Shown here piece by piece: positions 1 to 11,028 of a DNA stretch of 64,000 bases; position 1 is the stretch's first letter, and each line of letters opens with the position of its first letter. The stretch spans positions 66,565 to 130,564 of the forward strand of contig CAJHNH020002004.1 of NCBI GenBank assembly GCA_905116865.2. Direction: 5' to 3'. This stretch comes from Candidula unifasciata. Lineage: Eukaryota > Mollusca > Gastropoda > Stylommatophora > Geomitridae. A model generated the notes under the pieces. The model saw nothing but the letters and a program-made list of their open reading frames with translations, searched no databases and was not told where the DNA came from. The position numbers were made by a program, and so were the translations under genes.

Positions 1-563
1 AGAGGACTCTGTAGCACTATACCAGCACTATAGATTCCTCTTATACGAAACATTATATTTTTTAAGTAAGAAAAACAAATCTCTAAAAGTTCATTTTTCA
101 TCTGCAGTCGATCAATCTAAAACCAAAGACTATGTTTTAAAAAGCTATATGGAAATCAAATCAATCATGTTAATTGACCGAGTATTGATTGTTTCTTTTT
201 TAAACGAACTCTTTTGATATTTCTAATCCCCCATCGTGACGTGGGAATTGTGCGGATATAATGATTTGCCATTATTATGATTGCTAAATATTGTTAGTAA
301 TTTTCTTTTTCTCAGTACTTGCTTGTAAGGGGATAGAGCTGTTAGCCTTCCTGTGTGTGGTGGAAAGTACCTTTAGGGTCTAATATGTCAGCGTAGGACT
401 GTATAGTCTCGTGTCTGAGTGATATTACCTGCATGGTGTTAAGTTTAAGTGATAATAGCTTTATAGTTTCATGTGTAAGTGATAGTAGCTTTATAGTGTC
501 AGGTTTAAGTGATGGTAGTTTTATAATAGTTAGTGTATATTGTGATATATAACATTCCAACAG
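1..563. other. Upstream sequence with no supported gene
   Basis: AT-rich sequence with no exon I can support. Between about 395 and 535 there are three or four diverged copies of a roughly 30-base unit containing 'agtgatagtagctttatagt'. They look like a small degenerate tandem repeat. The stretch ends in the splice acceptor used by the first visible exon of gene A (AG at 562-563). Confidence 0.4.
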
Positions 564-683
564 ACACAAGAAGAGACCACTGCAGAAACAGAATATATAG
601 CCTCTCCGGGGATCTGCACGTCATCGGACAACTCTCACATACTACAAGACTGGGTGACAAGGCAGACAGCTCTGAAGATTTCG
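564..683 (+). CDS. Gene A exon 1 (first visible exon; 5' end missing)
   Basis: The exon runs from an acceptor (ccaacag, ending at 563) to a donor (gtatga, from 684). It is 120 nt, exactly 40 codons, phase 0 at both ends, and gives residues 1-40 of the model. It is hydrophilic and acidic at its start (TQEETTAETEY) and has no ATG, so the true start must lie upstream. It is joined to the next exon only because phases agree. The family is not recognised. The low intrinsic signal of a single 40-codon exon makes this the least certain piece, together with exon 2. Confidence 0.45.
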
Positions 684-1284
684 GTATGACGATCTTGTCT
701 CACTTCTTTCTGACATCATTAATATCTGATATACTAGGTGACTTTTTACCAAACACGTTACAACACAGTATGTTGTACCAGTGGCTATGTGTTTATATGA
801 AGTTTTAAATCGCCGCTTTCACTTTCCGTTGCCAATGAAATTAACTCACTATTTATTTTCGATGTTTACTATTTATTACAAATACGCCACTGAAAACTAG
901 CAAACATAACGCATGTAGCATGCTAACACTACTCGAGCAGAATCTGTTACTGTAATTTCTAGCAGTTACCAGCATTACAATGCTAGCACACATGAATTTT
1001 CTCAACAGCGAAGCGACGAGGAGAAAAATGTCACATGATAACGTGTCTAGTGTAATTGTTAGCTTCTAACGCTTACACATGAGAACTGATCACGTTCTAC
1101 CTCTGCAGTGTATATGGTGTCAACAATCGGACCTTAAACAAATATGTTTTTTTGTGTGTGAATTTCATATTGGGGAGGGGGGGGCTGACTTAAATCATTA
1201 TCCGAATGTTGGGATGTTGGTTATGATACTTCCTGGAGTGTAGACTCTTAAACTAACATGTTGGCATATCTAATCTCTCCGTAG

Positions 1285-1445
1285 GACACAGGAGTTCCGT
1301 GGTCCACACTCGAGCACGAAACAAACCGCCGACACAAAGGTTCGGATCTCAGTTGTTTAAGGTTGGCATCACTAAAGACGGTGGTAGAGAGATCTACCTG
1401 GCAAAGGAAACGCAAAAGTCATCAAAACATGACCCAGATTAAAAG
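1285..1445 (+). CDS. Gene A exon 2
   Basis: 161 nt between acceptor ctctccgtag (ending at 1284) and a weak donor gtggat (from 1446). It is read in phase 0 and leaves two bases for the next codon, exactly what exon 3 needs. Residues 41-93 are basic and Ser/Thr/Arg-rich (around VERSTWQRKRKSHQ). A second open frame crosses the same DNA but ends at TAA near 1438 and does not match the phases of the neighbours. The weak donor is the main reason for caution. Confidence 0.45.
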
Positions 1446-1579
1446 GTGGATAGTCAAACTATTACTTGTATTTAAGTAACAGATTTTGTGTATTTTCAAT
1501 TAGCCTTATAATTTTATGTTGTCGATTTTTTTTTTTTTTTTTTACGTTTCCATGGTTGTTTGTTTTTTGTGGCAATGGT

Positions 1580-2085
1580 TTTTTTACCGGATGAGGTAGG
1601 TAAAATCAAGCCCGACCCTAATCTTAGTCGCCTTTTACGACATGCCTGCTAAAGTGCAGTGTTGCTATTCTTTATTCTCTTTTTCCTGCTATGGCACGGG
1701 TCGTTACGCATATTATCTCTTTTTCTTCTTCTGCTTCTTCTTCTTCTACATTTTATTCCTCTTTATCATCATCATCATCATCTTTTCTTCTAGTTAAACA
1801 GCTATAATCATAGGCGGAAGGCTCTGGTTGTTTGTCCACACATGGAATTTAATCTTGTTTCAGAACCTGAATTGTGCGTGCCCATCCATATTATAGATCT
1901 GAATTATTTCTATGCAGACTGCCGGTTCCTTGCTTGCCGGGCAGATGCACTCCGACTTCGAAGGAAACACCCATTTAGTCGAAATGTTTTTTTTTGAGGA
2001 GGGAGTAGATCTATTCATGTTTTCCCTGCAATCGGGACATGAAACCCACATGGAAAAGCCTGTTATTCTCATCATTCTTATATTG
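1580..2085 (+). repeat. SINE family S2-like sequence (fragmented)
   Basis: Two pieces of the S2 family. The 3' module at 1588-1700 has 'cgccttttacgacatgcctg'. A body at 1835-2085 carries the shared segments seen at 4200, 24650, 42400 and 53650: 'gttcagaacctgaat', 'gatgcactccgacttcgaag' and 'cacccatttagtcga'. Between them lies TTC/ATC-rich simple sequence, the usual tail of this family. It lies in intron 2 of gene A. Confidence 0.6.
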
Positions 2086-2125
2086 ATACAAGTTCATGAA
2101 TTTTGCTTTTCATAAATAATATTTC

Positions 2126-2306
2126 CGTCGCAGGTCGACCCAGCCTAAAATGGGTACGAGGATGTATGTCCTTGGGAAGTAAAGACGGCGGGCATAATGC
2201 TGACCCCATTACCCACCTAGTGCTGATTTGTCGGTAAAAATATAGGTGCACTTTCAATATGCCCGATGAGCCTAAAGGAGTGAAAAAAGGATCTTTACTT
2301 ACTTAT
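2126..2306 (+). repeat. SINE family S1 copy
   Basis: Dispersed repeat with conserved blocks 'caggtcgacccagcc', 'gggaagtaaagacggc', 'cataatgctgacc', 'acccacctagtgc', 'gcctaaaggagtg' and the ending 'atctttacttactt'. The same blocks recur at 5540, 19880, 20070, 40790, 43065 (reverse) and 58120/59544 (reverse, split). This copy ends only 14 bases before the acceptor of gene A exon 3, so the element probably supplies part of that polypyrimidine region. Confidence 0.75.
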
Positions 2307-2320
2307 GAATAATTTTTCAG

Positions 2321-2522
2321 GCGCATTTCCGGGAAGCAGAATTGGCCACCTGTCGACACAGATCTAGCAGACCGAAATATGCCGAAAGTACTTTCTGGAC
2401 ATTTGGGGGAGGTCCCGTTCTATGATGAGTACTTAACTTTCACTCAAACACGCCAGGGCATGGAAATGGACAAATATCGGGACAGTCTTGGCGGCAAAGT
2501 CAAAACATCGGATGAGTATTTT
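2321..2522 (+). CDS. Gene A exon 3
   Basis: 202 nt between a strong acceptor (aatttttcag, ending 2320) and a strong donor (gtaagt, from 2523). One base completes the codon begun in exon 2, then 67 codons follow, ending in phase 0. The peptide includes NWPPVDTDLADRNMPKVL and, further on, FYDEYLTFTQTRQGMEMDKY. It is rich in charged and aromatic residues and coding-like, with no repeat character and no membrane segment. I do not recognise the domain. Confidence 0.72.
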
Positions 2523-2944
2523 GTAAGTTCTTTACTATTATGATTATTATTATTATTTATATTTGTGGTGCTGATGGGAGCAATGACGGTAGTAGTACGG
2601 TAGGAGGAGGAGGAGGAGAAAGTGAGAAAAAAGAATACAGGTCAGCTCCATAGAATTAAATTACAATTTTTCTAAAATAAAATAAAAATAACAAAACGTT
2701 CCGGTGACAAGACTTCAATGAAGGGAAGGAAACTATCTGAAGCTACTACATTTGGGTATTATGATAGTAATTTTAAAGATGTGTGCATTGCCAAAAATAA
2801 ATCTTACAAAGAACAGTCTATGGGGTTGATCTAAACTGGTCCAAATCTGCATATAGACAGAATAGAAACACCGGTGAAACGTCACTCTAATGGATCCGAC
2901 ACACACACAAACAAAGAAAATGGGGTTGGCTCAAGAAGGCTAAG

Positions 2945-3002
2945 CCTTGCTTAAGTATATGAGGATGATGATGATGATTATGACGATGATGATAATAATA
3001 AT

Positions 3003-3066
<64 letters not shown>
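2945..3066. repeat. (GAT)n/(TAA)n microsatellite
   Basis: An ATG-rich start followed by about 75 bases of nearly pure TAA/AAT trinucleotide. It lies in intron 3 of gene A. The minus-strand poly-leucine frames over it are repeat products. Confidence 0.95.
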
Positions 3067-3413
3067 GTAGCAGATAAATATAATTAATATATTTAAATGG
3101 GATAAATAAATATAATAAACTAAAGAGAACCTCTGTACGTGATGGAAAATGGGGCAGCTCACTCCCCTTTCCCATTGAAGGGAAGGGGAGGGTTTGCTCA
3201 AGGGCCCTAAGTCTTATTTAAGTTATGTGGACCTTGTCAGTTTGATAACCCTTTCCTTCCACGTCATCACTCAACCACCAACAATTCCACAACTCGCAAG
3301 TTCTTCCTCATGGACCAGTATTTCTCAGTTGAAATGTCTGCACGTTTTTGTGCAGGAATAGACAGTCAAATATAATAAGTATGTTCAAACTGGGTGCAGG
3401 GTTCCGACAACGG

Positions 3414-3935
3414 TCTACATCATCATCATCATCAGGTGCCTTGGGCGATCATGCCACTCCACAATATGCGATCTCCTGCAGCAAGTATCAGTTCGTGTGT
3501 TGACACACCTCAAAGCCATTTAGTAGGACTTTCAAGAATCTTCTTTCCTTTTCTTCCTCTATCCCTCCTTCAACAGATCTTTCCAGTGGTCACAAAATGT
3601 ACCGTATTCCCTCTTCTCATAACATGCCAACAAATGATGACTGTCTCCTTCTGATATCTGTGATAAGCTGTTTTTCTGCTTCCGCCTCTTTCAAAACCTC
3701 TTGGTTGCTCTTTTTCGCTTTCCAAGGTATTCTAAGCATTCTTCTGTAAAACCACATCTCTAAGGCCTCAAGAAATTGTTTGCTTGCCTACCCATTGTCC
3801 AGGACTCACAGCCATATGATAAAACTGGATGTATATAGCAAGCAAGAATTATTTTTCTATCCTTCAATGACAGATAAATTCTGCATAAGATGTTCTTCAT
3901 TTGATAAAATGCAGTTTTTGCCTGTCCTACATGCA
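3414..3935 (-). pseudogene. LINE reverse-transcriptase C-terminal fragment
   Basis: Read on the minus strand this encodes the 3' part of a LINE ORF2. A segment like 'MWFYRRMLRIPW' is followed by a charged 'RRRQSSFVG' stretch and a Glu/Arg-rich tail, interrupted by stops. It ends in 'ggcacctgatgatgatgatg', the same terminus seen at 8383 and 63297, so it is the 3' end of one family (RTE-like by sequence style). It is 5'-truncated and dead, inside intron 3 of gene A. Confidence 0.7.
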
Positions 3936-4011
3936 AACTTCACATGGTAATAAATAAACTCATCAGTTTGGTTTCTTATGATGCTTGATGTTTAATGCTG
4001 TTTTCTCACAG

Positions 4012-4110
4012 GGGTTCTTAGAGTTGGAGAAACAGCTACAGGACCAGAACAGTATACCAGACAAGGGTCATAAGACCAACATACGTCTACAGGAAGCATA
4101 TGAACAAAAG
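4012..4110 (+). CDS. Gene A exon 4
   Basis: 99 nt, 33 codons, phase 0 in and out, between acceptor ttttctcacag (ending 4011) and donor gtatgt (from 4111). It encodes a Glu/Gln/Lys-rich, probably helical piece starting GFLELEKQLQDQNS and ending LQEAYEQK. Leucine spacing would allow a short coiled coil, but this is inference. The family is unknown. Confidence 0.7.
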
Positions 4111-4194
4111 GTATGTTATTGTTGAAATAATAGTCCTGATAATGATACAAATAACGTTCTTTATCATGCTTCGTGTTCACTGGCTTTAAACTAT

Positions 4195-4466
4195 GGCAGC
4201 AATTTCTGGCTGTTCATCCATTTCTGGATTTTAGTCCTGTTCCATAATCGGAGTTTTGCGTGCACATTCATTTTACAGATCTGGCTCATTTGTATGCAGG
4301 CTGTTGGTGGCAGATGCACTCCGTCGTCCATGGAAACACCCCTACCTAGTGGACCTATACGACATTGCCGATAGGGGGCAGCGGGTCTATTCTCCCCCCC
4401 CCCCCCTCTCCACACTGGGAACCCTAAACCCCCACAGGGAGATGATGATGATGATGATGATGATGG
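4195..4466 (+). repeat. SINE family S2 copy with poly-C and (GAT)n
   Basis: S2 body with 'gttttgcgtgcacattcatt', 'cagatctggctcatttgtat', 'cagatgcactccgtcgtc' and 'gggtctattctcccccccc', followed by a GAT microsatellite at 4441-4466. The internal C-tract is a recurrent feature of this family, also at 42265, 48330 and probably elsewhere. Confidence 0.75.
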
Positions 4467-4859
4467 CTAAGATGGCAGTAAACTTTTGAGAACATCGTCT
4501 TACGTCAATTCTTTGAACCCATCAAAGAAGAAGATATAGCGGAATATAGAATTATAAGCAACTATCAAAGTTATAACCATAAAGTCTAACGCAATGACTG
4601 GTACTAAATAAAACACAAACTATAGCTAGAAATTTCGACGAAGAGAATAGAAAATACACGCACATATACAACTGAACGTTTCGACCAAAGTCTTTACCAA
4701 TACATTTCTGAAGGCAATAAAAAGCTGTGACGTAAAACTCAACTGACAAGACAACAGAGCTTTCAAAAAGCCACTTTTCGTTAGAAAGTTGAAACAGGTA
4801 ATAGGATAACATATGGACAAGAAGGATTATATTTTCTAGCCTAATATAAGGTGGCACAC

Positions 4860-4932
4860 CATCTATTTATTAGCATTATCATCATCGTCATCAGCATCGT
4901 CATTATCATCATCATCATCACTAGCAACATCA
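4860..4932. repeat. (ATC)n microsatellite
   Basis: ATC/ATT-rich trinucleotide run in intron 4 of gene A. The flanking 5000-5160 reads on the minus strand as a basic Arg/Lys-rich stretch with stops that could be a LINE ORF2 end, but it is too diverged to name. Confidence 0.8.
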
Positions 4933-5204
4933 TCATCCTTGTATGCCATTTATACGACACACTGGGCTCGCGATATATTCCTTCATTCGGTTTTATCATG
5001 TGCAATACTTTTCACATCATCGATGGAATCCGTTCCAGAACTGGTAGCATCTTCTCATCACAATTCGTCTGAGTGTTTCACTTTCTTCGACGTCCTCTTT
5101 TCCACCGTCCATCTGTTTCTCCTTTCAGTGCTTTTTATTCGGAGATTCTCTGCCCGCTTCTCCTTATTCTTGATATACCTTACATATAATCATGTTCTAC
5201 GATT

Positions 5205-5325
5205 ATATACATGTATATGTGTATGCGTGTGTGGGTATATGTGTGTGTGGGTATGGGTGAGTGTGTGGGTCTGTGTGTATGTGTGTATATGTGTGGGTGT
5301 GTATGGGTGTGTGTGTGTGTATGGT
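5205..5325. repeat. (TG)n microsatellite with GGTATG interruptions
   Basis: Imperfect TG-rich run with periodic GGGTATG and GTATG insertions. A 141-residue frame over it (CVCVCGYMC type) is a repeat product. Confidence 0.9.
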
Positions 5326-5534
5326 AAAACCTGCGTCACACGAATAGCAAGGGACCGAAAATAGAGTTCCTAATCAAGAATACTACTTAACCTGAGACTA
5401 ATAAAAGTATACATTCTACTAGGACCAAAGTAAAACAGTAACCCATGGCTTGGGCGTTACGAGAAAGACTCGTAATTCCAACATACTGCGATCGAAACCC
5501 ACTGCTGGCTGCGTGAATTTTTATCATGGTATGG

Positions 5535-5692
5535 GGCGTCGCAGGTCGGTCCTAGCCTAAAATGGGGACCAGGATGTATGTCCTGGGGAAGTAAAGACGG
5601 CTGGCGTCATGCTGACTACATTATCCACCTAGTTTCGATTGGTCTGTAAAAATATTTGTGATCTTTCCATCTGCCCGATGGCCTGTTAATCG
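5535..5692 (+). repeat. SINE family S1 copy
   Basis: Same blocks as the 2126 copy: 'gtcgcaggtcggtcctagcc', 'atgtatgtcctggggaagta', 'catgctgacta' and 'cacctagtttcgattggtct'. A further degraded S1 piece with 'cagaccgacccaaccc' and 'ccttggaagtaaagtcgg' lies at about 6750-6830. Confidence 0.7.
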
Positions 5693-5836
5693 AGTATTCT
5701 TCTTAAGCGAGTTCGTGTTAAATAGGTTGTAATAATTACATAAAGCACCGGTGATTGAAATAATCTGCTTTGTTGGCTTTCTCTACTTGCATCAATGTTT
5801 GCCCACGAGTAAGGCTCCACCGTGTTCCTTCAACAG

Positions 5837-5980
5837 CCCCCTTCTGTAAACGTCTTGTCGCGGATCACGACCACCATGGTACCAGCAGAAGAACACCGCC
5901 CAGGACTGAGGGTATGTAGACCACCTCTAGGGTTTGGTCTTCCTGTGAGGATGTCTGGCGACGTCAAAGATAAAGCAGAA
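5837..5980 (+). CDS. Gene A exon 5
   Basis: 144 nt, 48 codons, phase 0 in and out, from acceptor ccttcaacag (ending 5836) to donor gtaagt (from 5981). It encodes PPSVNVLSRITTTMV, then EEHRPGLRVCRPPLGFGLPV and an acidic/basic end. An internal gtatgt near 5911 could act as an alternative donor. Composition is Pro/Arg-rich. The family is not recognised. Confidence 0.68.
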
Positions 5981-7214
5981 GTAAGTAAGCTTTCTATAGC
6001 ATTCTGTTGTCAGAATAGTTGTAGATGAGGACAGGAGAGATCATTGCTTTCTGTGGATAGACCGAAGACAGCTGTTTTTGACTGACAGACGAGATGTGGT
6101 TGTTTTAATAGAGAGAAAGGAAATGACTGCTGCTATAAGAATGAATAAATAAACAAATGAATATAGAATTGGCACAACAACACTAGGCAGATTCCCACAC
6201 GTTCTCCGTCTTCTTCTACAGTAGCCAACGAAAAGTCCATATGCTAAAAGTACGAGTTGCAGCTCAATTAATGTCCCCTTATGTTTGCCCCTCAGTGCAC
6301 ATTTCAGAACTTCACTCACCATCACTTGAATTACTTTTTTCCGCGGATGCATTCCTTGTCTGTTATACCGCACTCTCTATTTGATGCCAGCTACTGGTTA
6401 AAAGGTCACAGCTTTTTTAATTATGAGAGAAGAGATTTGGCTGCGTGTGATTAACAGAATGGGAAGATTATTTTTGATCAAGAGAAAAGAGACGACTTTT
6501 TTTTGGGTCAACGTAATAACGGGAAGATACATTTTTTTTTAAATGGGAACAATGGGCGTGGTTGTTGTTGTTGACTTACAGGACTTCGTGTTTCTTAGAT
6601 TAGGAAAAGTTAGATAGCCAGTTTGAAATAGTGTACAATAAAGATGAGAGACAGGGCATGTTAAAAACTATTGCAGCTAACCTCCATTGACTGATTGCGC
6701 GACTAACAGTTTGACTGTCTGGTTTAATTAGTCTTTGATTTGTAAAATTGCCGTCACAGACCGACCCAACCCGCAATAGATACAAGAAAATATCCTTGGA
6801 AGTAAAGTCGGTCAGAGTACCGTTTGGTCTATACAGCTATATGACCAACACACTTCTGGAATAAAAAGGTTCTTTGCTGATTTTGCATGGGTTAGTCATT
6901 TAAAAGTTGTCAGGCTGTTTCCATGAGGTATCCACGGATGTGTCAAACGTCTGCACAGGTGCCAGTGCTGTTATCAGTAAACTTAAACCCAGCAACGGGT
7001 ATGTCGCTTTCAGTTGAGGGAATTATAGCTGGTTGACAGACAAGCTGTTTTTCAGTTACGAATCAAAGATTTGAAGTCTAGCTCTACTGTGGTTCTTAGA
7101 TACAGCACTGTGTGTTAACTGTACGGTTAGTGTAGCAGCACTGGATAGCTAAGTAGGACCGTCAGATGACCGGATGGTCAGTACAGCACTGTGATTAAGT
7201 ATGTTTATTTTTAT

Positions 7215-7470
7215 TCAAGTCGGCTCTGTGGCTTAGTCGATGCGAACGCTTCGTAATGCCGGGATGCCGGGTTCGATCCCAGCTGCGGGCCATGCGCCTT
7301 TCGTTGGTTTCGACAGTGGTATCAAGAAAGCCAGATAGCAATGACAAACTATTGGACGTAAATTTGCCTAGGAGAACCACACCAGAGGCTGTTAGGATTG
7401 GTTCTGCAAGGTCCCGTAAAGGATACGCAACTAACCTATGTTTATTCAACGGATCAACAACATAATGCCA
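7215..7470 (+). repeat. tRNA-derived SINE family S3 (best copy)
   Basis: The head carries RNA polymerase III boxes. There is an A-box-like 'tggcttagtcga' near 7228 and a B-box 'ggttcgatccc' near 7270, spaced as in a tRNA. A tRNA-unrelated body follows: 'cgacagtggtatcaagaaag', 'ggacgtaaatttgcctag' and 'ggttctgcaaggtcc'. Other copies are at 22025 (+), 33945 (-), 56055 (-), 57065 (-) and a truncated one at 15462 (-). A functional tRNA was rejected because the region between the boxes cannot form the acceptor and T stems and the body is repeated elsewhere. Confidence 0.82.
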
Positions 7471-7504
7471 CACGGATGTAACTAACAAGTGCTCCCTTTT
7501 TTCT

Positions 7505-7835
7505 TCTAACTCAAGCCGGGTCTGAAGAATCTCAGCGCAGTGTAAGAACTCTGTTGCACCGGCGAGGATCCTGAAATACTTGGCGTAGATTTTTTAAAAC
7601 TCCAAATTGTGCCCGGGCAGCGCCGTTAGGCTACTCTTTTCGATTTCCAACTGCCAATGTATTTCTTAAGTGTGCAACAACATACACGGGCGTCCGGTCT
7701 TACTACCCAGAGACCAGGGTAAATTACTAGCAGTCCACTTGAAAAAAAATCCCAGCTCTTACCAGGGCTTGAATACGTGACCTCTAGCACTCTAGGCAGA
7801 CAGCATGCCTTGAGACCATGCAGCCCCCTTTTGAT
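7505..7835 (-). repeat. SINE family S4 copy
   Basis: Reverse-oriented copy of the repeat best seen at 57301. Shared blocks are 'gaggatcctgaaata', 'gcccgggcagcgccgttagg', 'ctactcttttcgatttcc' and the tRNA-like head 'ccttgagaccatgcagcc'. It lies in intron 5 of gene A. Confidence 0.75.
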
Positions 7836-8034
7836 TAAAAGTATTTGCCACAATCACGGATGAGAGGGGAATTAATTCCATGAACTGTGATATTGAAGCT
7901 TAACTCGAGTGGAAAGGAGGAACACACACCCACCCAACCCAAAAATATATTCTAATTTGTTAAATTTGTTTATTATATATTATATCTCTGTTAAATCGAG
8001 CCTGTTTTGTTGTATGGTAGTCAATCTTAGAATG

Positions 8035-8402
8035 TGAGCAAATAAATGAATTAGAGGCTGCTGAGATGTGGTTCTTAAGAAGAATTTTGAGAATAGCATG
8101 GACTGCGTGAATAACCAACAACAATTGCCTGGAAATGGCTAATGAAATTATATACAACACTAAGAAGGAGACAACGTTCATGGGTCATGTGATGAGAAAA
8201 GGAGCACTGGAAAATATCGTGACGACTGGAAAGATCCCTGGTAGTAAAGGCAGAGGCAGACCAAGAGATATGACTGTGGATGGCTTAAGACAGGGGCATA
8301 GAGGAATATCATAAGTGGAATTGATCCAGAACACAAAAGACCGAGATCTGTGGTGATGCATGAACGCTTACGCCAGCTGGCAAGGCACTTGATGGTGATG
8401 AC
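8035..8402 (+). pseudogene. LINE reverse-transcriptase C-terminal fragment (RTE-like)
   Basis: The plus strand reads 'EAAEMWFLRRILRIAWT', then a stop, 'TTFMGHVMRKGALENIV', 'TTGKIPGSKGRGRPRDMT' and 'KDRDLW', in one broken frame with several stops. This is the order expected for the LINE ORF2 C-terminus. The 3' end is 'ggcacttgatggtgatga', matching the termini at 3414 and 63297. It is a dead fragment in intron 5 of gene A. Confidence 0.8.
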
Positions 8403-9835
8403 AATGAATTCAATGCGGAAAAACATATTCGGCTCCCGAACATTTCTGTTCTTGAACAGAGTAAACGAACGATTTAAATTCGTGACACGAGGTACCACTG
8501 TAGATGAGAATCACTGCACTGTACGATCTGTTGTAAGGATTTCCCAAATATCAAAAAACAAATCAAACTTCCACTGGGTATTATCATGACGACCTTGGTA
8601 TGTTGATTCCACCCTAAACGACTTTCCTCTATTGAGTGTGAATGCGCATGGAAAGTATAGATAAGCCGCGATATACCTGCGTATATCCTTGTATTGATTA
8701 GTTTCATACTGTATTCTAGTCCGTCTCTTGTGTATGTAAAATGTATTTTTCTGGTCGAGTATTTCATTCTCCTTGGCTCGTTTGGATATCTTAGATTTAT
8801 TCTAGTGTTTTTCTTCTACATTGTGATGCAAATCCAGGTTTGTAGGAATTTTTTTTTTTTAAACATGGTCGACTTCATTGCTTAGGATTTTAACATGCAT
8901 GGCTAAGTCTGTCCACGGAGCAGATAGTCGCTCGCAGCACATACGTTCATATTAAAGGCACAACAAATGTGGCAAGGTCGTCTTTAAGCATGTGCCCATG
9001 GTGCCCTATGGGCATAAGGGTTCCCCATGCTAATCTGCGTATATGCCTATTATTTTTGACTATTTACATTTAATTCTTGTAAGTGGTTGTCGTTAGGGCT
9101 TCAGCACGCTTTTCCCAGGAGCCCCTAATGCTTTTAGGACGACTCTGATGAAGAGCAGCTCACGGTTAGAACGCTAGCTCTCAAGCGGGAGACCCGGGTT
9201 TGAATCTTCGGTAAGGCAGAGTATTTTTCTGTAGCAGGCAAAATAAAATCGTCACTTCTACTGTCGTGGCCATTTTGACAACTCTGATTTCCTAAACACA
9301 TGTACTCGAATGTGGAAAGACTTGTCCGGCACCATATGATTCTGTGTGCGAGTCTAAGACTTTAACTATTTCGACGTGGATATCTGCTTAGACATAATCA
9401 TTCTCACATACCGAATTTGGTGGATCAAACACAGGAGCATTGAACTGTTAGATAAAGAACGAATGCCTGTCCAGGTGGCAGGTGAATGCATTAGTTCTGT
9501 GCCATGAGTTTTTGCAGACGTATCAGTCATAGCTGGAGTGCCAATTGACGACAACATGTCTTTATTGGCCCTTGCATCGTTCCAAGCAACATCAAATTAG
9601 GTTGTAAAAATATACGCTGTTTTAACATTACATTTTTGTTTTATATTTAAGATCACCAGGTTTATGTGTGTGTGTACATAGTAGTAATTAGTTTCTTTGA
9701 ACTAGTCTTGTGTGTCTGTCTGTCTGTCCGTCTGTCTAAGCGTCTGCTTTTTTCTGTTTCTCTAGCTATTTCTTGTCCTCTAATCCACTTCTTCTCCCTC
9801 CTTATCCGTAATTATACACATGTTATGCTCATCTT
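8403..9835. other. Intron 5 remainder, with a possible tRNA-like SINE head near 9150
   Basis: Mostly unique-looking AT-rich sequence without a supported gene. Around 9155-9235 a tRNA-like head is visible ('cggttagaacgctagctctc', B-box-like 'gggtttgaatc'). It may be another SINE or a diverged S4. The rest is unexplained. Confidence 0.35.
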
Positions 9836-9837
9836 AG

Positions 9838-9966
9838 GGACGAGCTTCCGTAAATAGCAACGACGACCCAATTAGCAGGTTCCGTGCACGAGTTGAGGAA
9901 CTGAGAGTCGCCAACAAGGACAAAAACACAGAGGACACAGCACAGCCGGCTGAGGGCACAACCAAG
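9838..9966 (+). CDS. Gene A exon 6
   Basis: 129 nt, 43 codons, phase 0 in and out, between acceptor ctcatcttag (ending 9837) and donor gtcagt (from 9967). It encodes GRASVNSNDDPISRFRARVE followed by ELRVANKDKNTEDTAQ. Strongly charged and probably disordered or helical. The donor is non-optimal but acceptable. Confidence 0.68.
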
Positions 9967-10156
9967 GTCAGTTCAGGGGGCACTTGTCTGTAATCGCGTT
10001 CGAATGTTCACGGCTAGTCATTCTTCGTTGACCTGGATAATTTATTTTTATAATTTATAGTTAGATATGAGTTATAAGTTAAGACATGGGTTACCTTCAC
10101 GGCACTTCAGACACTCCATGGTTGCTCAGATTCTCCTTTCAACATAAACATCAGCG

Positions 10157-10520
10157 TCTAACGGTTGATAGTCCCAGTACTTTGCTGGTTGACAAGACTT
10201 CTCGTGCGTCTGATCTGATTCTCGTGCCTGGTTGTGCCGATCTTTACTCCTAATTCATGCACTCTTAGCAAAGATGTGGATGTGCTGCTCCCAAAATCCT
10301 CCAAACGTCTTACATGTCTAATGGCATTAACAATGTCGGCATGATCCATGAGCTGACCCTCTGTAACTATGACAGAACTGGCTTATCTGTCGGCTCTTTT
10401 ATTGCCCACGACACCCGCATGCTCTGGAACAAAGATGAAGGTAACTCCACGCACAGTGGAATATTGCAAAGACTAGATCCACTGTCTGCGTACAAAGCCC
10501 ACCTCTGCCCTGCGTGATGG
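10157..10520 (-). pseudogene. LINE ORF2 fragment: RNase H C-terminus and tail
   Basis: Minus-strand peptide 'MDHADIVNAIRHVRRLEDFG' and its continuation align by eye with the C-terminus of the RNase H-bearing LINE at 58177 (MDHADIINALREMGRIEDFG). Just upstream, 'STVRGVTFIFVPEHAGVV' and 'NKRADR' match that element's RNase H end. Stops and a Gly-to-Glu change in the GHAG motif show decay. It is a second, older copy of the same family. Confidence 0.82.
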
Positions 10521-10709
10521 TTTATAGTTAGTGTTTCACATGTTGTTGTCATTCTTTATTTGTGTGTGGTCATCATACTGCAGTTTACAATCACCTTTGG
10601 AGAGGCTAGAGTCTGTCTTATATAGTTTCTGCATAAAGTATATGTGGAACTTGTGTTCTCAACACTCGACAGTAAACAAACGTGGGTAAATAGTTTGTCG
10701 TCCCCTTGT

Positions 10710-10872
10710 TGGACGCAATTTTTCGTTATTTTGAAGTCCCACCCTGGTTTTTTGCCAGGGGGCGGCAATATAACGCGGTTTCTGTGACCTCTCCACAGGT
10801 GATCATCATCTTTGTGTCACCGGGTGTTTATCGCTTGTGTGATGTGCGTGTGGGGTAACATTTATTTACGTG
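10710..10872 (+). repeat. SINE family S5 copy
   Basis: Shares 'gcaatttttcgttatttt', 'gccagggggcggcaatata', 'acgcggtttctgtgacctct' and 'gggtgtttatcgcttgtgtg' with the copy at 23535 and, in part, with 17920-18010. It ends 'gggtaacatttatttacg', only about 20 bases before the exon 7 acceptor. Confidence 0.75.
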
Positions 10873-10893
10873 TTTAGTTCTGGATATTTTCAG

Positions 10894-11028
10894 AGCCGGA
10901 AACGTGTACGGACAGCAGTTCGCCGTCTGCTCACTGAGAGGTTGTTCGCTGTTGACTTGAACATCAGAAGAAACAAGATCGGTACCACGCATGGCAACAG
11001 TGACTACAGCCATGGTGCTAGAGGTGAG
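10894..11028 (+). CDS. Gene A exon 7
   Basis: 135 nt, 45 codons, phase 0 in and out, from acceptor ggatattttcag (ending 10893) to donor gtaagt (from 11029). It encodes a very basic helix-like segment (SRKRVRTAVRRLLTERLF, then VDLNIRRNKIG). A second potential donor (gtgagg, 11024) would break the phase. The basic run could be a nuclear-localisation or nucleic-acid contact, but this is only inference. Confidence 0.7.

Noticed and set aside
1285..1440. Terminal exon in a second frame ending at TAA near 1438
   Set aside because: Its phase fits neither the exon before nor the exon after, while the other frame fits both. It remains an alternative if RNA data disagree.
7219..7290. tRNA gene with A and B boxes
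   Set aside because: Cloverleaf stems do not pair and the same head with the same non-tRNA body recurs at least five times, so it is a SINE.
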